Below, piece after piece: positions 34,415-46,204 of a DNA stretch of 64,000 nucleotides. Numbering within the stretch: the first letter of the stretch is position 1; each line of letters begins with the position of its first letter. Under the pieces are notes generated by a model. That model did no database searches, was not told the DNA's origin, and worked only from the letters and a program-made list of their open reading frames with translations. Origin of the DNA: Diorhabda sublineata. Taxonomy: Eukaryota > Arthropoda > Insecta > Coleoptera > Chrysomelidae. Both the position numbers and the translations under genes were made by a program. The DNA lies in NCBI RefSeq assembly GCF_026230105.1, contig NC_079476.1:41468559-41532558 (forward strand). The letters run 5' to 3'.

Positions 34415-37400
34415 AAATTCTAATTGAAATATTGTTTCAATATTCTAATCATCAGTTCGTCTATAACTTGGAACCGATCGATTCAGTTTGTTCTTAATTA
34501 TTTTTATTAAAATTTTATAGTATTCTGGATAATTAAAAAGATATTAATGAGTTCCTTTATGTAGTTTTTTGATAATTAAATCGTTCTTATAAATCTCTCC
34601 GATATTTTCTACCGTGTGTAAATGAATTTCTACAACTGGGTAATTCCCAATATTATATCAACGAAAAAGTAACATCCGAGCCGGTACGGACCTGTCGTTT
34701 ATTTATACAAACAATGTAAACATTGAACAGGGCCAGACTAAATCTAAACTGTCTTAGTAGTTTTTAGAATAATACTAAACGACTTGGGATGTTTTTATTA
34801 ATTTTCAATTTTTGAATAATTTTAATGGCGTAGTTAAGGATGTCTTTAGAGCGAAAAAATGGCTGATTACGAAAGGTTATGTTGCGAGACTTTAATTAAA
34901 ATGTATTTGAATATTGTTTCAATATTCTAATCATCAGTTCGTCTATAACTTGGAACCGATCGATTCAGTTTGTTCTTAATTATTTTTATTAAAATTTTAT
35001 AGTATTCTGGATAATTAAAAAGATATTAATGAGTTCCTTTATGTAGTTTTTTGATAATTAAATCGTTCCTATAAATCTCTCCGATATTTTCTACCGTGTG
35101 TAAATGAATTTCTACAACTGGGTAATTCCCAATATTATATCAACGAAAAAGTAACATCCGAGCCGGTACGGACCTGTCGTTTATTTATACAAACAATGTA
35201 AACATTGAACAGGGCCAGACTAAATCTAAACTGTCTTAGTAGTTTTTAGAATAATACTAAACGACTTGGGATGTTTTTATTAATTTTCAATTTTTGAATA
35301 ATTTTAATGGCGTAGTTAAGGATGTCTTTAGAGCGAAAAAATGGCTGATTACGAAAGGTTATGTTGCGAGACTTTAATTAAAATGTATTTGAATATTGTT
35401 TCAATATTCTAATCATCAGTTCGTCTATAACTTGGAACCGATCGATTCAGTTTGTTCTTAATTATTTTTATTAAAATTTTATAGTATTCTGGATAATTAA
35501 AAAGATATTAATGAGTTCCTTTATGTAGTTTTTTGATAATTAAATCGTTCTTATAAATCTCTCCGATATTTTCTACCGTCTGTAAATGAATTTCTACAAC
35601 TGGGTAATTCCCAATATTATATCAACGAAAAAGTAACATCCGAGCCGGTACGGACCTGTCGTTTATTTATACAAACAATGTAAACATTGAACAGGGCCGG
35701 ACTAAATCTAAACTGTCTTAGTAGTAGAAAATACTAAACGACTTGGGATGTTTTTATTAATTTTCAATTTTTGAATAATTTTAATGGTGTAGTTAAGGAT
35801 GTCTTTAGAGGTCAAAAGCGTAGCGAAGAAATGGCTGATTACGAAAGGTTATGTTGCGAGACTTTAATTAAAATGTATTTGAATATTGTTTCATTATTAT
35901 AATCATCAGTTCGTCTAAAATTTCGAACCGATCGATTCAGTTTGTTCTTAATTATTTTTATTAAAATTTTATAGTATTCTGGATAATTAAAAAGATATTA
36001 ATGAGTTCCTTTATGTAGTTTTTTGATAATTAAATCGTTCTTATAAATCTCTCCGATATTTTCTACCGTGTGTAAATGAATTTCTACAACTGGGTAATTC
36101 CCAATATTATATCAACGAAAAAGTAACATCCGAGCCGGTACGGACCTGTCGTTTATTTATACAAACAATGTAAACATTGAACAGGGCCAGACTAAATCTA
36201 AACTGTCTTAGTAGTTTTTAGAATAATACTAAACGACTTGGGATGTTTTTATTAATTTTCAATTTTTGAATAATTTTAATGGCGTAGTTAAGGATGTCTT
36301 TAGAGCGAAAAAATGGCTGATTACGAAAGGTTATGTTGCGAGACTTTAATTAAAATGTATTTGAATATTGTTTCAATATTCTAATCATCAGTTCGTCTAT
36401 AACTTGGAACCGATCGATTCAGTTTGTTCTTAATTATTTTTATTAAAATTTTATAGTATTCTGGATAATTAAAAAGATATTAATGAGTTCCTTTATGTAG
36501 TTTTTTGATAATTAAATCGTTCCTATAAATCTCTCCGATATTTTCTACCGTGTGTAAATGAATTTCTACAACTGGGTAATTCCCAATATTATATCAACGA
36601 AAAAGTAACATCCGAGCCGGTACGGACCTGTCGTTTATTTATACAAACAATGTAAACATTGAACAGGGCCAGACTAAATCTAAACTGTCTTAGTAGTTTT
36701 TAGAATAATACTAAACGACTTGGGATGTTTTTATTAATTTTCAATTTTTGAATAATTTTAATGGCGTAGTTAAGGATGTCTTTAGAGCGAAAAAATGGCT
36801 GATTACGAAAGGTTATGTTGCGAGACTTTAATTAAAATGTATTTGAATATTGTTTCAATATTCTAATCATCAGTTCGTCTATAACTTGGAACCGATCGAT
36901 TCAGTTTGTTCTTAATTATTTTTATTAAAATTTTATAGTATTCTGGATAATTAAAAAGATATTAATGAGTTCCTTTATGTAGTTTTTTGATAATTAAATC
37001 GTTCTTATAAATCTCTCCGATATTTTCTACCGTCTGTAAATGAATTTCTACAACTGGGTAATTCCCAATATTATATCAACGAAAAAGTAACATCCGAGCC
37101 GGTACGGACCTGTCGTTTATTTATACAAACAATGTAAACATTGAACAGGGCCGGACTAAATCTAAACTGTCTTAGTAGTAGAAAATACTAAACGACTTGG
37201 GATGTTTTTATTAATTTTCAATTTTTGAATAATTTTAATGGTGTAGTTAAGGATGTCTTTAGAGGTCAAAAGCGTAGCGAAGAAATGGCTGATTACGAAA
37301 GGTTATGTTGCGAGACTTTAATTAAAATGTATTTGAATATTGTTTCATTATTATAATCATCAGTTCGTCTAAAATTTCGAACCGATCGATTCAGTTTGTT

Positions 37401-40095
37401 CTTAATTATTTTTATTAAAATTTTATAGTATTCTGGATAATTAAAAAGATATTAATGAGTTCCTTTATGTAGTTTTTTGATAATTAAATCGTTCTTATAA
37501 ATCTCTCCGATATTTTCTACCGTCTGTAAATGAATTTCTACAACTGGGTAATTCCCAATATTATATCAACGAAAAAGTAACATCCGAGTCGGTACGGACC
37601 TGTCGTTTATTTATACAAACAATGTAAACATTGAACAGGGCCAGACTAAATCTAAACAGTCTTAGTAGTTTTTAGAATAATACTAAACGACTTGGGATGT
37701 TTTTATTAATTTTTAATTTTTGAATAATTTTAATGGCGTAGTTAAGGATGTCTTTAGAGCGAAAAAATGGCTGATTACGAAAGGTTATGTTGCGAGACTT
37801 TAATTAAAATGTATTTGAATATTGTTTCAATATTCTAATCATCAGTTCGTCTATAACTTGGAACCGATCGATTCAGTTTGTTCTTAATTATTTTTATTAA
37901 AATTTTATAGTATTCTGGATAATTAAAAAGATATTAATGAGTCCCTTTATGTAGTTTTTTGATAATTAAATCGTTCTTATAAATCTCTCCGATATTTTCT
38001 ACCGTGTGTAAATGAATTTCTACAACTGGGTAATTCCCAATATTATATCAACGAAAAAGTAACATCCGAGTCGGTACGGACCTGTCGTTTATTTATACAA
38101 ACAATGTAAACATTGAACAGGGCCAGACTAAATCTAAACAGTCTTAGTAGTTTTTAGAATAATACTAAACGACTTGGGATGTTTTTATTAATTTTTAATT
38201 TTTGAATAATTTTAATGGCGTAGTTAAGGATGTCTTTAGAGCGAAAAAATGGCTGATTACGAAAGGTTATGTTGCGAGACTTTAATTAAAATGTATTTGA
38301 ATATTGTTTCATTATTATAATCATCAGTTCGTCTAAAATTTCGAACCGATCGATTCAGTTTGTTCTTAATTATTTTTATTAAAATTTTATAGTATTCTGG
38401 ATAATTAAAAAGATATTAATGAGTTCCTTTATGTAGTTTTTTGATAATTAAATCGTTCTTATAAATCTCTCCGATATTTTCTACCGTCTGTAAATGAATT
38501 TCTACAACTGGGTAATTCCCAATATTATATCAACGAAAAAGTAACATCCGAGTCGGTACGGACCTGTCGTTTATTTATACAAACAATGTAAACATTGAAC
38601 AGGGCCAGACTAAATCTAAACAGTCTTAGTAGTTTTTAGAATAATACTAAACGACTTGGGATGTTTTTATTAATTTTTAATTTTTGAATAATTTTAATGG
38701 CGTAGTTAAGGATGTCTTTAGAGCGAAAAAATGGCTGATTACGAAAGGTTATGTTGCGAGACTTTAATTAAAATGTATTTGAATATTGTTTCAATATTCT
38801 AATCATCAGTTCGTCTATAACTTGGAACCGATCGATTCAGTTTGTTCTTAATTATTTTTATTAAAATTTTATAGTATTCTGGATAATTAAAAAGATATTA
38901 ATGAGTTCCTTTATGTAGTTTTTTGATAATTAAATCGTTCTTATAAATCTCTCCGATATTTTCTACCGTGTGTAAATGAATTTCTACAACTGGGTAATTC
39001 CCAATATTATATCAACGAAAAAGTAACATCCGAGTCGGTACGGACCTGTCGTTTATTTATACAAACAATGTAAACATTGAACAGGGCCAGACTAAATCTA
39101 AACAGTCTTAGTAGTTTTTAGAATAATACTAAACGACTTGGGATGTTTTTATTAATTTTTAATTTTTGAATAATTTTAATGGCGTAGTTAAGGATGTCTT
39201 TAGAGCGAAAAAATGGCTGATTACGAAAGGTTATGTTGCGAGACTTTAATTAAAATGTATTTGAATATTGTTTCAATATTCTAATCATCAGTTCGTCTAT
39301 AACTTGGAACCGATCGATTCAGTTTGTTCTTAATTATTTTTATTAAAATTTTATAGTATTCTGGATAATTAAAAAGATATTAATGAGTTCCTTTATGTAG
39401 TTTTTTGATAATTAAATCGTTCTTATAAATCTCTCCGATATTTTCTACCGTCTGTAAATGAATTTCTACAACTGGGTAATTCCCAATATTATATCAACGA
39501 AAAAGTAACATCCGAGCCGGTACGGACCTGTCGTTTATTTATACAAACAATGTAAACATTGAACAGGGCCAGACTAAATCTAAACTGTCTTAGTAGTTTT
39601 TAGAATAATACTAAACGACTTGGGATGTTTTTATTAATTTTCAATTTTTGAATAATTTTAATGGTGTAGTTAAGGATGTCTTTAGAGGTCAAAAGCGTAG
39701 CGAAGAAATGGCTGATTACGAAAGGTTATGTTGCGAGACTTTAATTAAAATGTATTTGAATATTGTTTCATTATTATAATCATCAGTTCGTCTAAAATTT
39801 CGAACCGATCGATTCAGTTTGTTCTTAATTATTTTTATTTTCAAATATTACAAGTTTTATACTATTCTGGATAATTAAAAAGATATTAATGAGTCGGTAC
39901 GGACCTGTCGTTTATTTATACAAACAATGTAAACATTGAACAGGGCCGGATTAAATCTAAACTGTCTTAGTAGTTTTTAGAATAATACTAAGGGATGTTT
40001 TTATTAATTTTCAATTTTTGAATAATTTTAATGACGTAGTTAGAGGTCAAAAGCGTTGCGAAAAAATAGGTGATTACGAAATGTTAAGTTAGGAT
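34415..40095. repeat. 482-bp satellite array, about 12 copies, nested higher-order repeats
   Basis: The landmark at TATT(C/A)TAATCATCAG falls at 34441, 34923, 35405, 35895, 36377, 36859, 37349, 37831, 38313, 38795, 39277 and 39772. The usual step is 482 bp; longer steps of 490 and 495 carry the GTCAAAAGCGTAGCGAAG variant, and the 490-bp steps also lack 5 bp elsewhere. Units starting CAATATTCT (S) and CATTATTAT (T) are ordered S S S T S S T S T S S T. The S-S-T trimer of 1,454 bp repeats exactly at 34923 and 36377, and a T-S dimer of 964 bp at 37349 and 38313 with shared GAGTCGG and AAACAGTC variants. The last unit is internally deleted. Non-coding. Confidence 0.98.
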
Positions 40096-40199
40096 GATGA
40101 AATATGAGGTAATGACTTTCAGACTAGATCGGTTTTGGTACATGGTACAAGTTTATTTAAACTAGTTGGCAAATTTGAAAGAGAAACTGAAACGTGAAA

Positions 40200-40560
40200 T
40201 GAAGAAACAAATAAAAAAGAATCTGATGATTGATTAAAATAAAATATAGATGATGGTAACAGAATACACAATAGCAAGAATACATTTTTGGACAAGAGAG
40301 ATGTATCTATTGAGGCAAAGATGGATGTGTACAACGAGTATGACTTTTGGGTACCAAAACAGGATACTAACAGAGAGGCTCAAAAGCAAAATAAATCAGC
40401 GCTAAAATAAAGAATTGAAACCACAATATTAGACCTAAGACGGATGAGAAAAAGGTCACAATAGTTGAGGTGTCAAGGAAACAGCCAACCCAATTACTTG
40501 GGATTGCTATATAGAGAAAATTCTTGTAAACAAAGGTCGATGAAGACAAAAGCGGTGTAC
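40200..40560 (+). pseudogene. probable LINE C-terminal relic (RTE-like)
   Basis: The plus strand reads SKNTFLDKRDVSIEAKMDVY at about 40270-40335, and a shifted frame gives RILTERLKSKINQR at about 40355-40400. In many insect LINEs the region after the RT domain has the order DV(S/N)xxxK...VY...PxLxYGSESW...K...I...EMR. The order fits, but the PxLxYGSESW core is lost. It lies directly beyond the degenerate end of the 482-bp array. Minus-strand frames over the same bases (40119-40334, 40367-40567) are probably shadows. Confidence 0.5.
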
Positions 40561-41955
40561 CTGGCAATGGATAAAGGAAAATGAAAACAAAAAACTAATC
40601 CATTAGACGATTTAACAATTCAATGACTTACCTCTATAATATCTACAATCGTATAAATCGTTTTTGCTTTATTCATATACATGGTCAGGTAAACTGAGTT
40701 TTTCGAAATTGGGATATAAAGATCTTCGATCCACTGAAGCCCAAACTAACGCCGTGCCGTCTATTTACTTTGCTGTCATTTACAACAGGGGTTTTAAAAA
40801 GTTTGGGTAACAAGTTGAGTCCTTTTTCTGCCACTTTACTGATTTACTGAAAGCGGCTTTTTAAATTGATTACCACCAATTTAAGGAAATATCCATTGAA
40901 GAGTTTCTGTTCTAAATACCTGCCTTTTAAAGTCTATTTACACTTTTACCAGATGCTGGAACATTACGTTTGATGGTTAGTATGCTTATCGGAAACTCGA
41001 TCAAAACTTTTAAAACGTCTATAATGGCATGGGAAGAGAATCTGTTCAGTTTTAACTTCCTCATTTACAGAATATCAAATACGCCGCGGAAAATTTTTAA
41101 AATTTCCACTTTAAACCCCATTTTTTCGTGTTTAATGTAGTTGATTATGTCTTTGTTCCAAAAGAGAATGTTTCAGCTCAAAATAAATTGAAAGTCATAA
41201 ATATTTCAACATATTTGTCTAAGTATACTTGCCTGTTAGTTTTTTAGAAAAAGAATTCGTTTAATTACACTGTAGAAATTTAAAATTGTATTTTTATATT
41301 GTTGACAAACGTCAAAAATGTCAAAAATGTATTATACAAATCAGTTATTTTCATATTCTAATGCCCTCTGATCTTATTTTATCGAACCTAGAGCAAAAAA
41401 TACAACAGCAAATCAGGACTCTGTTTGGTGATAGTGGACATATTGCAAAAAGGATGTTTTATTTTCTTTTATTCCTAGAGACTATCAGGCTTGTAGAAGA
41501 AGACGCAAGACGTTCAAAGATTCATCTCAAAAGTGAATTGGATCTTACGAGACGATAGAGTACATTAAGCTTGTTAGCAAGGCCTAATTTTTGAATGTTA
41601 TTTTCATTTTTTCTTTCTCTAATATCAACTACAATTCGCAGAAACATTGAAGCACAAAGTTTGTCGTTTAGAGATAGCGTTTAAAGTTAAAACTTCTTCA
41701 CTAGTTTAATCTTGCCGCAACCCAGTATTTCTATCTGAAATTAATTGAAATTAATAAGATCCCATCATTTCACAACGGGTGGCAGGCTGGATAATGAACG
41801 CTTGCAGCCGTAAATACTAATTTTTGACTTTGCTTTTCTTTTTGGAAAACGAGGATCAAATAGAAGACAAACATCCTGGCTTAAGAACCTTAGAAACTGA
41901 TTCAATAAAATTTCCTTTCAACCCTTTCGCATTGCTTTCGACAAAATAAAGATTA
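40561..41955. other. unannotated AT-rich DNA
   Basis: Nothing supported. The plus-strand frame 41286-41558 (90 codons) is charged but carries no motif I recognise. Confidence 0.45.
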
Positions 41956-42342
41956 CCATGATGATCGCCAACATTCGTCACAGGTAGGCATTGCAAGACG
42001 ATGAAGACTTCCTCACAACGTGAGGAATTACACATAACAAAAGTCTGTGCGAAGTTGATGCCAAAAATCTGACTCCTGACTAAAATCTCTGGCGTCAACG
42101 GATCTGCTCAGATTTCATTGAAAGGTTAGAAAAAGATCTGCTTTGAAAAGGACGCCATTTGAGTCGATGGAAGCGGTAAAGTAAAAAACAGTAGAGCTCC
42201 TAAAGGCCCCAAACCAAAGAAGACTTCCAGCACTACTTGGATCAATTGACAAAACATATGGAATGGTATGTGGTGAAAGGAGGGAAGTATATTGAACCCA
42301 TTTTTCGTAACCAGTCTCGTTATTTAGTAGCCAGACCTCGTA
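41956..42342 (+). pseudogene. mariner deletion derivative, copy 1, with right inverted repeat
   Basis: The plus strand reads REELHITKVCAKLMPKNLTP and then LWRQRICSDFIERLEKDLL (to about 42130), the N-terminal half of a mariner transposase up to just before the catalytic core. It passes directly to PFESMEAVK and then KEDFQHYLDQLTKHMEWYVV (about 42150-42300), the C-terminal part. The DD34D core, about 175 residues, is missing. The 3' end, CGTAACCAGTCTCGTTATTT followed by AGTAGCCAGACCTCGTA (42306-42342), is the right terminal repeat, matching the terminus of the copy at 53160-53196. The 5' terminal repeat was not found. Stops and frameshifts are present. Confidence 0.9.
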
Positions 42343-42354
42343 TGCTCAATCAAC

Positions 42355-42830
42355 ACCAAAAGAAACTCAGCAAACTCTATCTGCTCAGACAACTGTGTTC
42401 TCTAGGCTTGTGCTAGAATGTAATAAAGTCCTACAAGAGCTGTTGAGTGATAGTTATTCATTTGGCTGTCAGGTCATTTCGATAACAAGGGCAAGGACGA
42501 GGTGATTCACTCCCCAGATTGCGATCAACTAATCCATAAATGGGTTAAAAGACAAAAGTTTGCTATTATTTCTCTAAGCAGCCTTCTAGCAAAGCAGCCT
42601 GTGGATAGATGGACCTTCTTCTTCCCTTACCAACCAACTCTAGTTAAACAGGTGGGAGATTTAACTGGTAACTGGTCTTTTAACCGGTCATGGTCATCTA
42701 AGATGGTGTACGCTGATGCATGCAGGACGAAGAAACTACAAATCACACGTGTTAGGTTAAACCACTCTATCAAGTGTGTTGCGATGTTGAAATATTCGTT
42801 TTTCAAAGGACATCGGTAGTTTTATGTCCT
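42355..42830 (+). pseudogene. LINE RNase H and C-terminal zinc-like domain relic
   Basis: Starts just past the mariner terminus. Frames give SRLVLECNKVLQELLSDSYS (about 42398-42460), then IWLSGHFDNKGKDEV (about 42460-42505), matching the RNase H end WVPGHxGIxGNExAD. The open frame 42502-42819 then contains GDLTGNWSFNRSWSSKM and DACRTKK, resembling the LTGHxxLNRHL...CRxCxEE tail of I/R1/Loa-type LINEs. The same tail type occurs at 49.9-50.4 kb. The active-site residues are degraded and the copy is dead. Confidence 0.65.
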
Positions 42831-43069
42831 TTGGACATTCAGTATATATTCAATTATCAAATATTATCTGGAATTTGACGACCGACGTTTAAATCCAATC
42901 GTATTATTTCCTCAAATATCTTTTTGTTTATACAAATATGATGTAATGTATTCATAGATTTTCCTCTTCAATTATGCTTTAAACTCGATCATCCAATAGA
43001 TTGTTCAAATTCAGTCTGCTTTTCTAGACATAAAATTCAATAAAAGCCATCGTTGAAAAATGGAAAAAA

Positions 43070-43445
43070 GATCCTTGCGCCAGAACCGGACATTCGGTAA
43101 ATTTTTCAAAAATGACGAAGGATTACATTTACAGATACAGTTGTAAAATTCTTCGAAGACAATATGATCCATGGTCACTGACTACTTTAATGTTTCCAGG
43201 AGTTGTAGCAATTTTCGTAATACCTTCGTCGCCGTTTTGATTTTAGGAAATAAGGCGATAGATCTGGTGAATAGGGCGGCTTTGGTAATACAGGAAGCTA
43301 ACAGTTCACATTAAACTTGTAGTAGTGGGGCCCATTATCGTGTGATGTTGTGTCTAATTGCTCTTGTTTTCACTTTTGATTATTATTTTGATCTTGGATA
43401 GTCACTCTAGACCCTGGTGCTTCATTTCTGGGTCGTATTGAGGAA
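43070..43445 (-). pseudogene. mariner transposase relic with DD34D remnants
   Basis: Minus-strand reading gives YDPEMKHQGLE (about 43400-43440), the segment after the first catalytic aspartate; then SHDNGPHYYKFNV (about 43300-43345), the HHDNAP block with the second aspartate; then VLPKPPYSPDLSP (about 43255-43295), with the third aspartate intact. About 60 residues between the first two blocks are deleted. The C-terminus decays below 43255. Sequence differs from the 42.1/53.3 kb pair, so this is another mariner lineage. Confidence 0.85.
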
Positions 43446-43774
43446 ATTAACTGGTCCAAATAGTCTTCTGCAATTAAAATTTGATGTTTTTGATAAGAGA
43501 GAATTAATTATTTCAACTTCTGGATAAAATACTTATGATTAGAGTAGTTGTTCAAGTTTTACCACATGCGTGGTCAAAAAAATCAGTTCAAGTACTCGAT
43601 TATTATATTTTTTATATGTTAAATAAAAATATCATTAATTAATTCTCGGTCAGTTCCATTTTTGTAAATTCATCAATTATTTTCTATGTTGGTTAAACGT
43701 AAACGTATAGAATTACTGGTGTTTTCACTTATTACTTCGTATAAGCTTATTTTGTATTGTTATTTTAGAAAAAT

Positions 43775-43900
43775 GTGGTCCTGTGTTAGAAGACAATTAA
43801 ATGTTTTGCCGAGCGGATCTGGACTACGTTCTAATCGAGAGGATATTCAATGGAAATTTAGTCCTTTTTCCTCGCACTCTTTACTTGGATTTGTAAGTTT
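43775..43900 (+). pseudogene. possible BEL/Pao-type integrase scrap
   Basis: The plus-strand frame within 43686-43970 contains VRRQLNVL and then LRSNREDIQWKFSPFSSH. The integrase core of BEL/Pao and Gypsy elements has FVGAxRQLxxL, then a spacer, then (G)IxWxFxPPxxPHFGGLWEA between the second catalytic aspartate and the glutamate. The order is right, but both catalytic residues are missing. An AG before and a GTAAGT after (43893) could mimic exon borders by chance. Confidence 0.4.
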
Positions 43901-45015
43901 TATGTTCAAAATGGAAAAGGAAGTTTCGTATTTAATAACTAAAATTGACAAAAGTTTTTATAAAAATTGATCAATACCATTTAGTTAGACACACGACTAT
44001 GATTTAAATGGTGGATATGGAAGGAGACTATGAATGCACAATTTTTTAGTAGATTCGTCGACGTACTCCCAATAGCGCCGTTTGAATTCTTTCCTTTGTT
44101 ATTCAATATGAATCTGGCTTTAATTTGAGAAACGCTGAGAGAGGATTATTGTCGACAGTGCTATGAAGGGATTTTATCGAATTATAGAAATTTCTAAAGG
44201 GGATTATTCGCGGGTCTTTCGTTGAAAATAAAATCTGAAAAATTATTTCGGACTTGTCTGACAGCGAGACATGAAAATCTGGAACGTTCTTTTTTTGTCG
44301 AATTATAATGAGATAATTCAGGGGTGGAAGTCTAATTGGTTCGTTTTGAATACTCGTAATTTTTCATTCCTAAGAAGATGTTTAAGAGGGAAATTCTAAT
44401 TGTTCAATAATTAAAGAATTTTATTCGTACTTTTTGAAAGAAGTGAAAAGCTTTCTTACTATTGTGAAAGAATTTTTTAAAAGAGGCTGGATGTAATAAG
44501 TGTCATTGATTCTGCCATTTGTTCATTTTTTCCCATTTGAAAAAAAAATATTTCGAACACGTCCAAATGAAATACTAATATCTTTTTTATTTCATTCAAT
44601 TCCTCTCCATATTTCTAATTTTTCTACACTGTTGAAAGCTCATTCTAGGTTAATAAACATTCGAAAAATTTTTTCTCAATGTTCTAGTTTTTTTTAATTA
44701 CATTACTTCAAATTGAATTTACAGTATAAAGTTTATAGTGTTTACCAGTTAGCCTTAAGGCTTTAAGGTTACCACTTCTTGATTGATTGTTGCTTTTGTC
44801 ATAAAAGGTTATGTAGAACAGGAAAATTGCCTTTAATTATTATTCTAGTTATTCATTATAAATTTTGGGCCGTTTTGGAAAATTTATTTCGATTGCTTTG
44901 GTTGGAAAATCATAATTTTAAAACTGAAAGTTAAAATGTAGTGTATAGCCTTTTTCTGGTTGTCTTACATATCTATGATTATAAATTTTCGACTGGTAGT
45001 TTCCTCAACAGTCGT
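43901..45015. other. unannotated AT-rich DNA
   Basis: No gene recognised. The plus-strand frame 44500-44697 is not supported. Confidence 0.5.
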
Positions 45016-46204
45016 AAATCTTTTTTTGTGGATGGTTTGAGAGATGACTCTGTCGAGAAAATTTCTATGGGACAGTCATTTCCATAGTACTCATGTAATA
45101 AAACTTTTGGGTGGAGTTTCCGTGGAAAATTCGACTTCAAATCCGTTCTGATTGAGAAAAACGGGGGATTACCAGTTTAAACACCACCATATTCAACAGT
45201 AATCTTCTCTCCATCAATTTTCAGTTAATTCCTCGACTGGTACACAGTGTTACTTACAATAAGGTCCAAAATGTCTTTAGATTTGAGTCCACTGTTGTCT
45301 GTATGAAATAAATGGTGGAGAAATTGGTTTTTGTGGATGGTTTCAGTTGATACTGTCGAGTATGGTTCTATGGGACTGTCAATTCCATCGTACTCGTGGA
45401 ATATGACGTTTGGGTTGAGTTTCCGTGGAAAATTCGACTTGAAATCCGTTCTGATTGAGAAAAACGGGGGATTACTAGTTTAAACACCACCATATTCAAC
45501 AGTAATCTTCTCTCCATCAATTTTCAGTTAATTCCTCGACTGGTACACAGTGTTACTTACAATAAGGTCCAAAATGTCTTTAGATTTGAGTCCACTGTTG
45601 TTTGTATGAAATAAATGGTCGAGAAATTGGTTTTTGTGGATGGTTTCAGTTGATACTGTCGAGTATGGTTGTATGGGACTGTCAATTCCATCGTACTCGT
45701 GGAATATGACGTTTGGGTTGAGTTTCCGTGGAAAATTCGACTTGAAATCCGTTCTGATTGAGAAAAACGGGGGATTACCAGTTTAAACACCATCATATTT
45801 AACAGTAATTTTCTTTTCAACAATTTTCAGTTAATTCTTTGACTCGTACACAGTATTACTAACAAGTAAGTCCACTGTTGTCTGTATGAAATAAATAGTC
45901 GAGCAATTGTTTTTTGTGGATGGATTGAGTTCATTCTGTAGAGAAAGTTTCTATGGGACAGTCACTTCCATAGTCCTCGTGTAGTAAAACTTTCGGGTTG
46001 AGTTTCCGTGGAAAATTCGACTTGAAATCCGTTCTGATTAAGAAAAACAGGGAATTACTAGTTTAAACACCACCATATTCAACAGTAATCTTCTCTTCAT
46101 CAATTTTCAGTTAATTCCTCGACTGGTACACAGTGTTACTTACAAGTAAGGTCCAAAATATCTTTAGATTTGAGTCCACTGTTGTATGAAATAAATGGTG
46201 TTGG
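45016..46204. repeat. approximately 303-bp tandem repeat, 4 copies
   Basis: GTGGATGG occurs at 45028, 45333, 45636 and 45916, giving steps of 305, 303 and 280. Shared blocks include GAGTTTCCGTGGAAAATTCG, ATCCGTTCTGATTGAG, ACACCACCATATTCAACAGT and CTCGACTGGTACACAGTG. The two middle copies are nearly identical and the outer two diverged. The minus-strand frame 45557-45823 lies wholly inside and is not a gene. Confidence 0.95.

Noticed and set aside
41856..42098. 80-codon minus-strand frame
   Set aside because: Shadow of the mariner N-terminal relic, which reads on the plus strand.
45557..45823. 88-codon minus-strand frame
   Set aside because: Lies entirely inside the 303-bp tandem repeat and is not kept open in the other units.
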